A stretch of DNA of 64,000 nucleotides, taken from positions 102,304-166,303 of the forward strand of contig JBPJFY010000009.1 of assembly GCA_051208045.1 (NCBI GenBank). Reading direction: 5' to 3'. Shown here piece after piece: positions 35,501-42,816 of this stretch. A model generated the notes under the pieces. It ran no database searches, was not told where the DNA came from, and saw nothing but the letters and a program-made list of their open reading frames with translations. A program made the position numbers and the translations under genes. Numbering within the stretch: position 1 is the stretch's first letter; every line of letters starts with the position of its first letter. The DNA comes from LZORAL124-50-18 sp051208045. GTDB lineage: Bacteria > Pseudomonadota > Gammaproteobacteria > Pseudomonadales > Oleiphilaceae.

Positions 35501-36749
35501 ACAACCGCAGGTGTTTGCTGCAGCGCCCGGTGATGCGTTGGAGGCGAATGAGCTGGATGATGTGTATTCCCATCATCCGGATGCCGCGCCTCAGGCGCAT
35601 GGCCCCAGAACGCCCACAGAGCGGCAGGTGTGGCAACTCTGGTCCACAGCACTGGGGGTAGAGAGTTTTGGCATTTACGATGATTTCTTCGATTTGGGCG
35701 GGGATTCCTTGCTGGCAGTGAATGTGATCGACCAGTTACAGGCGAAATTCGGCTTGCCGATGGCGAGTCACATTCTCATACAGAAACCCACGGTGGAGTC
35801 GCTGGCTGAGTACATACGCGGACATCTGTCGGAAGGTGAAACGCCGGATGATCACGCGGCCACGGCGGGTAAACCCGGTAGTCTCGTGGTGATTCAAAAG
35901 GGGGCAGGCCGAAGAAAATCGGGCGACCCGGCGGGGCAGTTGCCCTTGCCTTTGATCATGGTGCACCCCATTGGCGGGGAAGTGTTCTTTTACCGGGATT
36001 TGGGGCGACATCTGGGGCGCAATCAACCCGTGTATGCCTTCCAGGCTGCCAGCTTGTCCGGCAGTGCTCCGCCGATACGCTCGGTGAAAAAGCTGGCCAC
36101 CAGTTACATTGCTGAGTTGAACGCGCAGGAAATCCTGCCGCCTTATGTGCTGGGCGGGAGTTCATTTGGCGGGCTGGTGGCTTATGAGATGGCGCAACAG
36201 CTGACGAAAGCCGGCAAGGAAGTGCGGTTGCTGGTGATGGTGGATACGCCCGCACCGGAACAAATGCCGCGTACGTTGACCGACAGTGCTGCCATCATTC
36301 AATACCTGTTGGCGGGTAAGCTGGCGCTTTCGCTGGAGCGGCTGCGTGAGCTGGATGAATCCGCTCAGATCGATTATGTGTTGGAGCAGGCGCGACTGCA
36401 GGGCAAAGGCGATGTGTTACCCCCGCATTTGGGGGTACCTTTGTTTAAAACCTGGATGGCGCATCAGGAAGCAACGGTGGCCTACAAACCGTCGGGGTAT
36501 CATGGCGATGTGCTGTTCTTCCGGCATACGGAACCGATGGAGAATTTCCCGGCGTTGCCGCATGCCCCTTGGGAAAAACTGGTGCGAGGCAATTTTTATC
36601 TGCATCAAACGCCGGGCAATCACATTACCATGAATTACCCGCCCCATGTGGCGTATCTGGCGGATCATATGAAGCCCTATCTGGATGACTGCAACAAACC
36701 AGTCTCTGAAGAAGAATCGGTAGATCAGGGCGCTCATAAGCGCGCCTGA
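29553..36749 (+). CDS. Hybrid NRPS-PKS megasynthase, C-A-PCP-KS-AT-ACP-TE
   Basis: A 2,398-residue assembly-line enzyme. Condensation domain about 10-440 (HHISVD at 142-147). Adenylation domain about 475-970 (YTSGSTGNPKG near 632, NAYGPTE near 765, KTGDL, A10 NEKIDRKALP near 965). PCP serine in LGGHSLL near 1023. Ketosynthase about 1092-1520 (active cysteine in TACSSSL near 1262, EAHGTGT near 1397, KTNIGH near 1445). Acyltransferase about 1625-1900 (FPGQGSQ, GHSIGE near 1716, HAFH pointing to malonyl). ACP serine in LGGDSLL near 2053. Type I thioesterase about 2130-2385 (GGSSFGG near 2200, GNH near 2355). There is no ketoreductase, dehydratase, methyltransferase or epimerase. It would join an acyl or aminoacyl starter to one amino acid and add one malonyl unit, leaving a beta-keto product released or cyclised by the thioesterase. 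The binding-pocket residues read by eye are D-I-F-L-I-G-A-V-W-K, a hydrophobic pocket with no clear known match. The start ATG at 29553 is the first in frame. Confidence 0.92.
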   Translation: MGFHNTHKIIKTLPVTSGQEALWMMHKMSPNSGLYNIHFVWSLGQQIDINCFKKSLLVISDRHPVLRTVYRQDKLGELCQCICESLPINFEIQDIGSLTDEELKLLLDEQLRAPFDLENQMPMRWVLYKRQNEPDVLAQFLHHISVDLWSYVTFFNELKTVYSAFLKGLDPGLLPPHKAYSDFVQQQRQLETSSEGKTLAEFWQHYLAGMEQELNLPLDYPRPSVPTGNKAYSYVKLCKPAVKKFNALLEGSDVPLFNKYLLAFQFLLHRYTQQGEVSVGVPTAGRDESFSGVYGYFTNAVIFRTSFEENVSFRELVDRESSNFSKVLAAQAYPFSLVASSLINRRDRSRAALVQASFVWENINRFENRKNPFVTLAESGWQRWDMGELGIWLRHSRIQQLDDFDITFKVHKLQNDFVLGIEYSADLYKPSTIQNLCSGYTHLLEQLADNPDTPLSSIQVLGEKAEKEILVQWNKTKSYYNPTRSLPFYFDKNVRKRPNEIVLEANGETLTFKQLDDESNKLAARLLDEGLNTESIIGVLLPRSMEAVIAFLGIIKSGMVYLPLDPEYPTDRLNFIVQDAQPAFVVSNQALKGSFNGIVAPPRMLIIEEVLTTAGDFQPDLIQILPEQLAYIIYTSGSTGNPKGVMIEHRAVAHLIHSQNKAFSVGPGDHIPQFSSLNFDISIFELVLALQTGATLHLTTKEHILGGNLLEFLQNKGITWTLLSPALLNLIEPINLPNLKTVIVGGDVCSADLAKRWSKGRTFCNAYGPTEYTVWTSINEVDGTRPPPIGKPVANTQTYILDKHLNPVPIGVPGELHIGGDGLARGYLNRPELTAEKFIANPFSDESGARLYKTGDLCRYLEDGNIEFLGRIDHQVKIRGFRIELGEIEAVLREHPAVHDVLVMARDDFEGQAGGEKQLAAYLVKNASETLDTTALREFLKQKLPDYMVPAAFVVLDAFPLTPNEKIDRKALPAPSLVAAEKGEHKAPRGDIERTLAKVWQAVLGLKDVSVEANFFDLGGHSLLLAQVHSKLPEPLRDRLSMVDLFKYPTIQALSRFLGGDVSEDEFFIEHDHHAERLRLRRRLMDNLGGVKIAIVGMAGRFPGADSVEALWDNICQKRESITFFTPEQLKKAGVPDDLIASPDYVPAKAMLDSISGFEAPFFHFTPREAQITDPQQRLFLECSWEALEDAGCVPARFDGRIGVYAGIGMNQYLMTHLSSRQDLLAAVGDYPMMIGNDKDFLSTRVSYKLNLDGPAMVVQTACSSSLVAVHTACQALLSQDCDAALAGGVSFGRLGKSGYLYQKGMIMSKDGHCRAFDADASGTVQGQGCGVVLLKRLDDALENNDHIYAIISGSATNNDGSNKTGYTAPSVEGQAKAIDMAQASANISPAQISYVEAHGTGTAIGDPIEIEALRHAFLKPSQERGQRNQAPMPPQSCAIGAIKTNIGHLDAASGVAGLIKTAKALEQKQLPPTLHYTKANPKIDFAKSPFYVNTELKPWSAENGPRYAGVSSFGIGGSNAHVVLMDAPNETPAEFARPWSIVTLSARTPTALEAMTERLVAHVKTHPEQSFANVCYTLHVGRTDFDHRRYLVCRSREDALAELSPVNPARVVTSHFQPRALRLVFLFPGQGSQYQNMGKYLYQVELTFRQAIDECRALLKQKFMYIYEELTPEDYYGFSDKIHQTYITQPALFIFEYAIARMLMSWGIQPDLMVGHSIGEYVAACIAGVFTLEEAIDLVAIRGHLIQGLQEKGEMLSVNLPEAEARRLTNHDVCVAAVNGEQRCVLSGTRKAIQYLHLQLEKEGVENRLLHTSHAFHSHMMDEILERFQGYVARRNPKPPKLPFVSTRTGQRITDEEATSAEYWAGHLRDTVQFHKAMETVFATREEADVPDAFICLEIGPGKVLTTLTKQHPGKQPQDWILSTTRHAYEDVSDTEHLLKLIARLWEQGVQIDWDVFHSHRQRYRVPLPTYPFERKRYWVRAQPQVFAAAPGDALEANELDDVYSHHPDAAPQAHGPRTPTERQVWQLWSTALGVESFGIYDDFFDLGGDSLLAVNVIDQLQAKFGLPMASHILIQKPTVESLAEYIRGHLSEGETPDDHAATAGKPGSLVVIQKGAGRRKSGDPAGQLPLPLIMVHPIGGEVFFYRDLGRHLGRNQPVYAFQAASLSGSAPPIRSVKKLATSYIAELNAQEILPPYVLGGSSFGGLVAYEMAQQLTKAGKEVRLLVMVDTPAPEQMPRTLTDSAAIIQYLLAGKLALSLERLRELDESAQIDYVLEQARLQGKGDVLPPHLGVPLFKTWMAHQEATVAYKPSGYHGDVLFFRHTEPMENFPALPHAPWEKLVRGNFYLHQTPGNHITMNYPPHVAYLADHMKPYLDDCNKPVSEEESVDQGAHKRA

Positions 36750-36793
36750 TTTCGGGCGGGGTACAATTAGAGCGAGTACAGCGAACAGCACAA

Positions 36794-37972
36794 TTACAGC
36801 GAGGCGTATACGGCCTCAATGAGCGCGCTGGCCCGTGCGCCTGTGTTGTCAATTGCATGCACGCGATTGCCCGCGTAGGCAAAGCTGAGGTCGATGGCGG
36901 GATCGGCAAAACCAATCGCGCCACCAAGCCCGGGATGCCCGAAGCTATCCGGATTTGGGCCGGTAGTAAAGCATGCGTTGTTCAACATGAAACCGGTACC
37001 GTAACGGAAATGGCGATCGGTAATCGCTTCCACGGCGTCCCATTGTTGCCGGGTGGCATCTGCCAGTACCGTAGCGCTGAGCAAGGGGGGATGGGCGTCG
37101 GTCGAGTCGCCACGTTCCGGGTTAGCGAGCAGAGAGAAAATGCGTGCCACCATGCGTGCCGTGGCATGGCCATTTCCGGAGCCAAATTCGGTCTGGAGAA
37201 ACTGGTGGCAGTTAAACAAGTTCTCGATGTTTTTAAGGGGGCGCCATGCCCGGTGAATCAAGGTGTTGGGGTCTTTCACTTTCACCAGGGTGGGGACATT
37301 CTGGGCCACTGCAATTTCTGCGCAGCGCGCAATCTCGTCGTCTGTGAGGCCGATCAGGAACTCGATCCCCAGTGGACCGAACAGTTCGTCACGGAGGTAA
37401 TGCCCGATGGATTTGCCTGTCACCTTGCGAACGATTTGGTCGCACAGGGGACCATGGGTAAAACTGTGGTAGCAGGGCTGTGTGCCCGGGGGCCAGAGCG
37501 GGGCCTGCTTTGCGAGGCCATCTTCGATCACTCCCGGCTCAAAAAAAGAACCAGCGGGTGCGCTGTCTACCACCGGTAAACCGGCGAGCTGTGCCAGCAC
37601 ACACCGCACAGTGATATCCGCCTTACCTGCTTGCGCAAATTCCGGCCAATACTGCGCCACCGGGTGGTCCAGGTTCAACTGGTAACGATCCACCAGACTC
37701 AGCACCGCGAGCGAGGCGATGGCTTTTGTGGTGGACATAAAACACACCAGGGTGTGCTCCTGCCATGGCAGTGTGCCAGCGGCGTCACGGTAGCCGCCCC
37801 ACAGATCCACAACGGGTTTGCCCCGGTGATAGACCGACACACAGGCACCCAGTTCGTCTCTGTCTGTCAGGTTGGTTTCGAAGGCGCGTTTTACGGCTGC
37901 AAACATTGGGTCACAGGTACCTGCAATCAAGGGGCGATTCCTTTGGCTCGGTGGTGCACTGTATGAGTTCAT
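36794..37972 (-). CDS. Serine hydrolase, beta-lactamase class C/EstB family
   Basis: A 392-residue protein of the serine beta-lactamase-like esterase family. The nucleophile motif SxxK is S80-T-T-K83, the second motif reads YHS (in PCYHSFTHG), and FGHPGLGG near the C-terminus fits the third. No signal peptide is visible, so it is probably cytosolic, like EstB-type esterases or peptidases and unlike periplasmic beta-lactamases. Its stop lies 44 bases from the end of the convergent NRPS-PKS gene. A role in modifying or detoxifying that product is possible, but the convergent order means it is not in the same transcript. Confidence 0.88.
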   Translation of the reverse strand: MNSYSAPPSQRNRPLIAGTCDPMFAAVKRAFETNLTDRDELGACVSVYHRGKPVVDLWGGYRDAAGTLPWQEHTLVCFMSTTKAIASLAVLSLVDRYQLNLDHPVAQYWPEFAQAGKADITVRCVLAQLAGLPVVDSAPAGSFFEPGVIEDGLAKQAPLWPPGTQPCYHSFTHGPLCDQIVRKVTGKSIGHYLRDELFGPLGIEFLIGLTDDEIARCAEIAVAQNVPTLVKVKDPNTLIHRAWRPLKNIENLFNCHQFLQTEFGSGNGHATARMVARIFSLLANPERGDSTDAHPPLLSATVLADATRQQWDAVEAITDRHFRYGTGFMLNNACFTTGPNPDSFGHPGLGGAIGFADPAIDLSFAYAGNRVHAIDNTGARASALIEAVYASL

Positions 37973-38194
37973 GAGGATTAGCCTAGATGAGCATCCTCGA
38001 AATTTCCATTTAATTTTGTTGCAGCGTGTTGATTTACAAGCACTTATTGGGTCTCATATATGTCCTTTAGTGCCAATGCTGGGTGAGATTGAGGACATTG
38101 CTCGGGAAATGCCGGGGTGACGTTTGCGTTTCTGGCCAACTTGGCGCACTATCGGGCGACAAGAATAAACAGAGTAAAAAAACGACCCTTTCTC

Positions 38195-39364
38195 ATGTTT
38201 CAACGAATACGCAGTTCCTTTCTGTTGTGGTTGTCCGCCGGTCTGGTGGTGTTCCTACCCGTTTTTGCGGCCGCCGGCCCGGCGCCATACCAGCCTGCGC
38301 CGCAGACGCCGGTCGCCGAATGGCTGTCTGCGGTGCCTGAAGGCTACCCCGCTGATCATCCACCCGTGCACTGGCGTTTTGCTCACCCGGCACCGCCGGC
38401 GTCTTTGTTGCCTCCGGTGTGGCAGGCGGGGTGGGATCAGCTGGGTAAAGCGACGGGAGCGCGCTTCCAGGTAGAAATGCTGGGTGGGGGACTGCTGTAT
38501 GGCATCACCGGAGGCTTCAAGGCCATGCGAGCCGGCATTGCTGAAATGGGCACCTGTTACACGGGCTTTGAGGCCAAGGGATTTGAGCTGACGAAAACCT
38601 TTCAGCTCCCGTATGTTGCACCGGAGAATCCGTTTCTTACCGCCCGTATTTTGACTGAGCTGGCCCCCCGGTTTCTTCGTCAGGAATTTGAAAAGCGCGG
38701 GGTGTACCCGGGCCAGTTTGTGCCTTCGCGCCCGCTGGCGTTGATGAGCAAGACGCCGATTTACACGCCAGACGATTTGAAAGGCAAAAAAGTGGTGTCT
38801 TTCATTAACACCCCGGAGGCGGCCAGTCATTTGGGCTACACCGAGGTGCGTATTCCATTTCCGGAAATTTACACGGCAATGCAGCAGGGCATTGTGGATG
38901 CGGTGATTTGGGTGGATATGGGGTTTATTCCGTTTCGAATCTACGAGCAGGCCAAATATTACACCGACATCAACGTCGCGCCAGTGACGATCGAAACCTG
39001 TTTTCATCGAAAAAGCTTTGATCGGCTACCCCGTGAATTGAAGCAAGTGGTGTACGACGCCCAGCAAAAAATTGCGATTGCGGTGGTGGAGCAGATGGAG
39101 CGGTTCGCCGCGCAAGCCAGCACGATTTATGAGGCGCAGGGGGTAAAGCAGATCAAGCTGTCGGTCGCACAACGCGATGCCTGGGTCGCCGCATTTGCGC
39201 CAGTGACCGAGCAGTGGTTGACCCAATGCGAGGAGGCCGGGAAACCGTGTCGGGCATTGGTAAAGGAAATCAACCAGTTAGCGGACAAATACCGTCAGTT
39301 ATCCAACGCAGAACTGATGGAATTGGCCATTAAACAGCCGGTACCGGGGATTATTCCGTTCTGA
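38195..39364 (+). CDS. TRAP transporter solute-binding protein (DctP-like)
   Basis: About 389 residues. It has a signal peptide (MFQRIRSSFLL core, ending near FAAAG), then a DctP-type binding fold with the family segment in which MSKTPIYTPDDLKGKKV and YTAMQQGIVDAV are recognisable. The mature N-terminus carries an extra proline- and alanine-rich stretch of about 60 residues. The frame is open from a GTG at 38117, but the ATG at 38195 gives a proper signal peptide. The substrate is unknown. No permease genes are adjacent; the only TRAP permease genes seen are 33 kb away at 3.0-4.9 kb. Confidence 0.85.
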   Translation: MFQRIRSSFLLWLSAGLVVFLPVFAAAGPAPYQPAPQTPVAEWLSAVPEGYPADHPPVHWRFAHPAPPASLLPPVWQAGWDQLGKATGARFQVEMLGGGLLYGITGGFKAMRAGIAEMGTCYTGFEAKGFELTKTFQLPYVAPENPFLTARILTELAPRFLRQEFEKRGVYPGQFVPSRPLALMSKTPIYTPDDLKGKKVVSFINTPEAASHLGYTEVRIPFPEIYTAMQQGIVDAVIWVDMGFIPFRIYEQAKYYTDINVAPVTIETCFHRKSFDRLPRELKQVVYDAQQKIAIAVVEQMERFAAQASTIYEAQGVKQIKLSVAQRDAWVAAFAPVTEQWLTQCEEAGKPCRALVKEINQLADKYRQLSNAELMELAIKQPVPGIIPF

Positions 39365-39390
39365 GTCCGAGTGATGAGGCCCTCTTGACC

Positions 39391-39408
39391 TGCCGGCAGA
39401 AGCTGGCA
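39391..39408 (+). terminator. Possible weak terminator after dctP-like gene
   Basis: Seven-pair stem TGCCGGC/GCTGGCA (one G-T pair) with loop AGAA, followed by a mixed T-rich run. The T-tract is poor. Confidence 0.3.
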
Positions 39409-39445
39409 TCATTTCGTTTGAGTGACCCTGGAAAATGGAGCCCGT

Positions 39446-39829
39446 ATGGAATTGGTAAAAAAGTCGGCAAAGAATGTGATTGGCACCGAGCTGGTTGCCT
39501 GCGGTATGGACCCCAAAACCGGATTCTTTCGTGACGGTTACTGCCATACCTGTGAGGAAGATCATGGCTCACATACCGTGTGTGCCGTGATGACGGAGCA
39601 GTTTCTGCAGTACTCGCGATTCAAAGGCAATGACCTGTCCACGCCAAGACCGGAATTTGGATTTGCTGGTTTGAAGGAGGGCGACACCTGGTGCCTGTGT
39701 GCGGCACGTTGGTTGGAAGCCGCTAAAGACGGCATGGCGCCGCGCATACGGCTGCTTTCAACCCATGCGCGGGCCTTGGAAATTGTTCCGCTGGAGAAGT
39801 TAAAGGCCCATGCGGTTGATTTGAATTGA
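39446..39829 (+). CDS. DUF2237 family protein
   Basis: A 127-residue protein with the family hallmarks NVIGTELVACGMDPKTGFFRDGYC, THTVCAVMTEQFL-like and KEGDTWCLCAARWLEA, recognised as the DUF2237 family of small cysteine-containing proteins of unknown function. Cysteines at CHTC and WCLC suggest metal or redox chemistry. The ATG at 39446 has GGAG five bases upstream. Confidence 0.85.
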   Translation: MELVKKSAKNVIGTELVACGMDPKTGFFRDGYCHTCEEDHGSHTVCAVMTEQFLQYSRFKGNDLSTPRPEFGFAGLKEGDTWCLCAARWLEAAKDGMAPRIRLLSTHARALEIVPLEKLKAHAVDLN

Positions 39830-39861
39830 CGGTTCCGACTGCGAAGTCGCGCCACAGCGCC

Positions 39862-39867
39862 TATACT
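39862..39867 (+). promoter_or_regulatory. Putative -10 element for family 3 binding protein
   Basis: CCTATACTGG, 31 bases before the ATG at 39898. Confidence 0.45.
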
Positions 39868-39897
39868 GGAGGGAGGCGAAGAAGGCTGGAGAGCACA

Positions 39898-40671
39898 ATG
39901 AGTGGCGTCACAATCAAAACGGCGATGGTGGTGATATTCTGTCTGTTTAGTTGGGCTGCCTCTGCAGAGGCTCCATTGGTGCGCCTTGGGTATTCTGATG
40001 CGCCCGCTCCCCCCTACCAGATTGATCATCGAAAGCCTGCGCCCGGCATTGCCTTTGAAATTATACAGCACGCCGCTTCGGCGCTCGGCTTGTCCGTTGA
40101 GTTTTTGAGTTTACCTAACCGTCGCGTCCAGGAGCTCTTGAAGGCAGGGGAGATTAATGGCGCATTTATGTTTTCGTTCAAAGCCGAGCGTCAGGCGAGT
40201 GCAGTTTATCCCTGGAACGGCAATCAACCCGACCGAACCCGCCGCATTGCTGTCTTGAGCTATTACCTTTACAAGCGCGTCGGCGCGGACCTGCTGTGGG
40301 ATGGCAGCACGCTTCGGGGCTCTGATCGATATATTGGTGCAAATAGTGGCTATTCGGTGGTCGGTGATCTGGCAAAGCTGGGGATAGCAGCGCAGGAAGC
40401 GCGCACCACAGAGCAAAATTTTTCGAAGATGGTACTAGGGCGTCTGGATGCGTTTGCCCATCAGGATCTCGTGGCAGACCAGTACATTTCGACTCGCAAT
40501 CTGGCGGGGAAAATCGAAAAGTTAACGCCGCCATTGAGTACAAAGGATTACTTTTTGGTTTTCAGTCACCAGTTCGTAAAAGCGCATCCTGAGATTGCCG
40601 AGCTACTGTGGCAAAAGATCGGAGAAATCAGAGATTCCGTCACGCAAAATGTGATTGGAAAGTATCAGTGA
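39898..40671 (+). CDS. Periplasmic solute-binding protein, family 3 type
   Basis: About 257 residues. A signal peptide (TAMVVIFCLFSWAASAEA) is followed by a two-lobed binding fold typical of bacterial family 3 binding proteins: VRLGYSDAPAPPY at the start, GIAFEIIQHAASALGL, and SGYSVVGDLAKLGI in the second lobe. No ABC permease genes are nearby, as is common for stand-alone proteins of this group in marine gammaproteobacteria, so it may be a sensor-type or orphan binding protein. The ATG at 39898 has GGAG upstream; the frame is open earlier but without a signal sequence. Confidence 0.8.
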   Translation: MSGVTIKTAMVVIFCLFSWAASAEAPLVRLGYSDAPAPPYQIDHRKPAPGIAFEIIQHAASALGLSVEFLSLPNRRVQELLKAGEINGAFMFSFKAERQASAVYPWNGNQPDRTRRIAVLSYYLYKRVGADLLWDGSTLRGSDRYIGANSGYSVVGDLAKLGIAAQEARTTEQNFSKMVLGRLDAFAHQDLVADQYISTRNLAGKIEKLTPPLSTKDYFLVFSHQFVKAHPEIAELLWQKIGEIRDSVTQNVIGKYQ

Positions 40672-40700
40672 GATTCATTTTCAGCAAGGAGATAGGCTGC

Positions 40701-41162
40701 ATGAGCAGAGCACTCTGTACAATGGTGTGCGTGTTTTGGATGACGGGAGCAATTGCCGCCGATGGCGTGATTTCTGTTGCGAGTCACCATACGGTCAAGG
40801 CCACCGCTGATCGATTTGCACAAATCATTCAAAAGAAGGGGCTCACCCTGTTTACGCGGATCAATCATACCGCTAATGCCGCCGGTGCGGGTTTGAGCCT
40901 CCGTGCTTCTGAGGTGGTACTGTTTGGGAACCCCAAAGTGGGGACGCCGCTGATGCAGTGTGCCCCTTCCGTCGCCATTGATTTACCCCAGAAGATGTTG
41001 ATCTGGGAAGATAGTGCGGGCAAGGTCTGGCTATCGTACAACGATCCCGAGTACCTCAAGTCGCGGCATGCGATGGCGGGGTGTGATCCGGTGATCGAGA
41101 AAATTTCCGGGGTGTTGGCAAAGTTGACGGCGGCTGCCGCCCAATCGTCGGACGCGGATTAG
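40701..41162 (+). CDS. DUF302 domain protein, exported
   Basis: A 153-residue protein. A signal peptide (about 1-20, ending AIAAD) precedes a DUF302 domain with the family pattern TADRFAQIIQKKGLTLFTRINHTANA, LFGNPKVGTPLMQ and WLSYNDPEYL. Function is unknown; the fold binds small ligands in characterised members. AGGAG lies about 10 bases before the ATG. The gene follows the binding-protein gene by 29 bases and may share its transcript. Confidence 0.88.
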   Translation: MSRALCTMVCVFWMTGAIAADGVISVASHHTVKATADRFAQIIQKKGLTLFTRINHTANAAGAGLSLRASEVVLFGNPKVGTPLMQCAPSVAIDLPQKMLIWEDSAGKVWLSYNDPEYLKSRHAMAGCDPVIEKISGVLAKLTAAAAQSSDAD

Positions 41163-41168
41163 CAGTGC

Positions 41169-41197
41169 TTGCTCACGGAATCCTCCGCTTTTATACT
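41169..41197 (+). promoter_or_regulatory. Putative promoter for patatin-like gene
   Basis: TTGCTC at 41169-41174, 17 bases, TATACT at 41192-41197, then 41 bases to the ATG. Confidence 0.5.
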
Positions 41198-41238
41198 GCG
41201 CGACATCTTCGAAGTCCGGCAAAAAGCTGAGCGATATT

Positions 41239-42132
41239 ATGAAATGGAATCCATTAAACACACGCATCGGCGTTGCCTTGGGCGGTGGTGCCGCGAAAGG
41301 GTTGGCCCACATCGGTGTGTTAAAAGCCTTCGAGGAAGAAGGCGTTCGTATTGACTGTATTTCGGGCACCAGTATTGGTGCGTTGGTGGCAAGCTATTAT
41401 GCATTTGGCAAGCCCATCGAAGAAATCATGCATATCGGGGCGGATCTGCACCTCAAAAAAGTCATCAACTTTACCCTGAAGAAGCGCGGTTTTTTTTCTA
41501 CCGACGGCATTCGTGAGCTTGTTGAGCGGGATCTCGGCGATGTACGCATTGAAGATGCACGGATTCCCCTGGCCATTTGCACCACCGATATCATCACTGG
41601 TGAGCAGGTAATTTTTCAAAAAGGCTCCGTCGCCGATGCGGTGTGCGCCTCTGTTGCGGTACCGGGGCTGTTTGTGCCGGTGGAAATTGGTCGTCGCATG
41701 CTGGTGGATGGCGGTATCGTGGAAAACGTGCCGGTGTCACCGTTGGAGTCCATGGGGGCCGGCATCACGGTTGCGGTGGATCTGAATGGGGTGAAGCGCT
41801 ACCCCATTCCGGACGATGTAATGGAAGTGATTGGCAATGCCATTGATATCGGGATGGACCTGCGCACCCGGGATCAGATCAAAGCGGCCGACATTATTCT
41901 CTCGCTGGACCTGAGTGATTATAACCGGCTCGGCAATACCGAACGTGCGGACGAGCTGGTGCGGGAGGGCTATCTGCCCATGAAGCAGAAAATTCGTCAA
42001 TTATTGTGGTATAAGCGCTCCAACTTGCTGGTGTACCTGTTCAAGGTCATCCGCGAGCTGCTGCCGATCAAGATCCCGCCGTTTTTGGACACGCTGTTTA
42101 GAGATAAGCAAGGCGGGCTGCGGATTAAGTAG
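41239..42132 (+). CDS. Patatin-like phospholipase, RssA family
   Basis: A 297-residue protein. The oxyanion loop GGGAAKG is at 15-21, the nucleophile S45 in GTSIGA, and the catalytic aspartate in VDGGIVENVP near 156. This is the Ser-Asp dyad of patatin-like lipid acyl hydrolases, and length and motifs match the RssA-type bacterial group. No signal peptide, so it probably acts in the cytoplasm or at the inner membrane. It is monocistronic from its own promoter; the next gene is convergent. Confidence 0.9.
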   Translation: MKWNPLNTRIGVALGGGAAKGLAHIGVLKAFEEEGVRIDCISGTSIGALVASYYAFGKPIEEIMHIGADLHLKKVINFTLKKRGFFSTDGIRELVERDLGDVRIEDARIPLAICTTDIITGEQVIFQKGSVADAVCASVAVPGLFVPVEIGRRMLVDGGIVENVPVSPLESMGAGITVAVDLNGVKRYPIPDDVMEVIGNAIDIGMDLRTRDQIKAADIILSLDLSDYNRLGNTERADELVREGYLPMKQKIRQLLWYKRSNLLVYLFKVIRELLPIKIPPFLDTLFRDKQGGLRIK

Positions 42133-42140
42133 CCGTGCGG

Positions 42141-42683
42141 TTAAAAAAACTCAATACCGCCATCATCGTCCGCAGATTCGCCGGAATCTGCTGGCTCGGT
42201 CAACTGTAAATCCGGGTTAAACAGAGCGGTGGAAATCGCACATTCTCCGGTGATCTGGTCAATATCGAAGTAGTAGTGTTCAAATTGCCCGTCACCAATG
42301 CTGGCCTCATCAAGATCACTGCCGTGGTAATACGTGGGCAAGCCAATCATCACCGGGCAGCCATGGTCCATAAGTTGGCGTTTCAGATGACCGACGAGTC
42401 GATTGGCAAGTTCGCTTACCCAATCCTCCAGTGTGGCATCATCAATTTGCGTGATGCCATCGCTGGCCGGATAGGTCAGGGCAAGTAACGGGGTGGGGAA
42501 GCGCAGAATCACATTGAGTTCAATGTCATTGGAGCCGGCATCGATGAGCGCGGAGGGGGCATCTTCCAGCTCATAGGTATCAAGAGGGGTGTCCACACGC
42601 AAGGCGGTACAACCCAGTTCGGAGAACAGCGTATGACAAGCCTCTTCAAACAATTGGTGAATGCGCTCTACCGAATCCGTCAT
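42141..42683 (-). CDS. CheX-like phosphatase domain protein
   Basis: About 180 residues. It contains the CheX/CheC-type phosphatase helix with the E-x-x-N pair (E91, N94 in SELANRLVGHLKRQL), so it may dephosphorylate a CheY-like receiver. It ends in an acidic linker and the tail GGIEFF, resembling the GELEFF tails of the two CheX-like proteins at 51.2 and 51.8 kb. The start at the ATG 42681-42683 was preferred over an upstream GTG. No chemotaxis genes are adjacent. Confidence 0.72.
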   Translation of the reverse strand: MTDSVERIHQLFEEACHTLFSELGCTALRVDTPLDTYELEDAPSALIDAGSNDIELNVILRFPTPLLALTYPASDGITQIDDATLEDWVSELANRLVGHLKRQLMDHGCPVMIGLPTYYHGSDLDEASIGDGQFEHYYFDIDQITGECAISTALFNPDLQLTEPADSGESADDDGGIEFF

Positions 42684-42709
42684 GGTGGCTACTCTGGAAA
42701 ACACACTAA

Positions 42710-42715
42710 ACTATA
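42710..42715 (-). promoter_or_regulatory. Putative -10 element for CheX-like gene
   Basis: TATAGT on the minus strand, 26 bases before the ATG. Confidence 0.35.
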
Positions 42716-42816
42716 CGTTGGCCCTACCTTCTTTTTCCAGTGTAGCTGATTTTTTCCCGAAGTGGATATGAGCAGGCGGGTCAAAAAAACTCGTCGTCAA
42801 ACCAAAGGAAAAGGCA

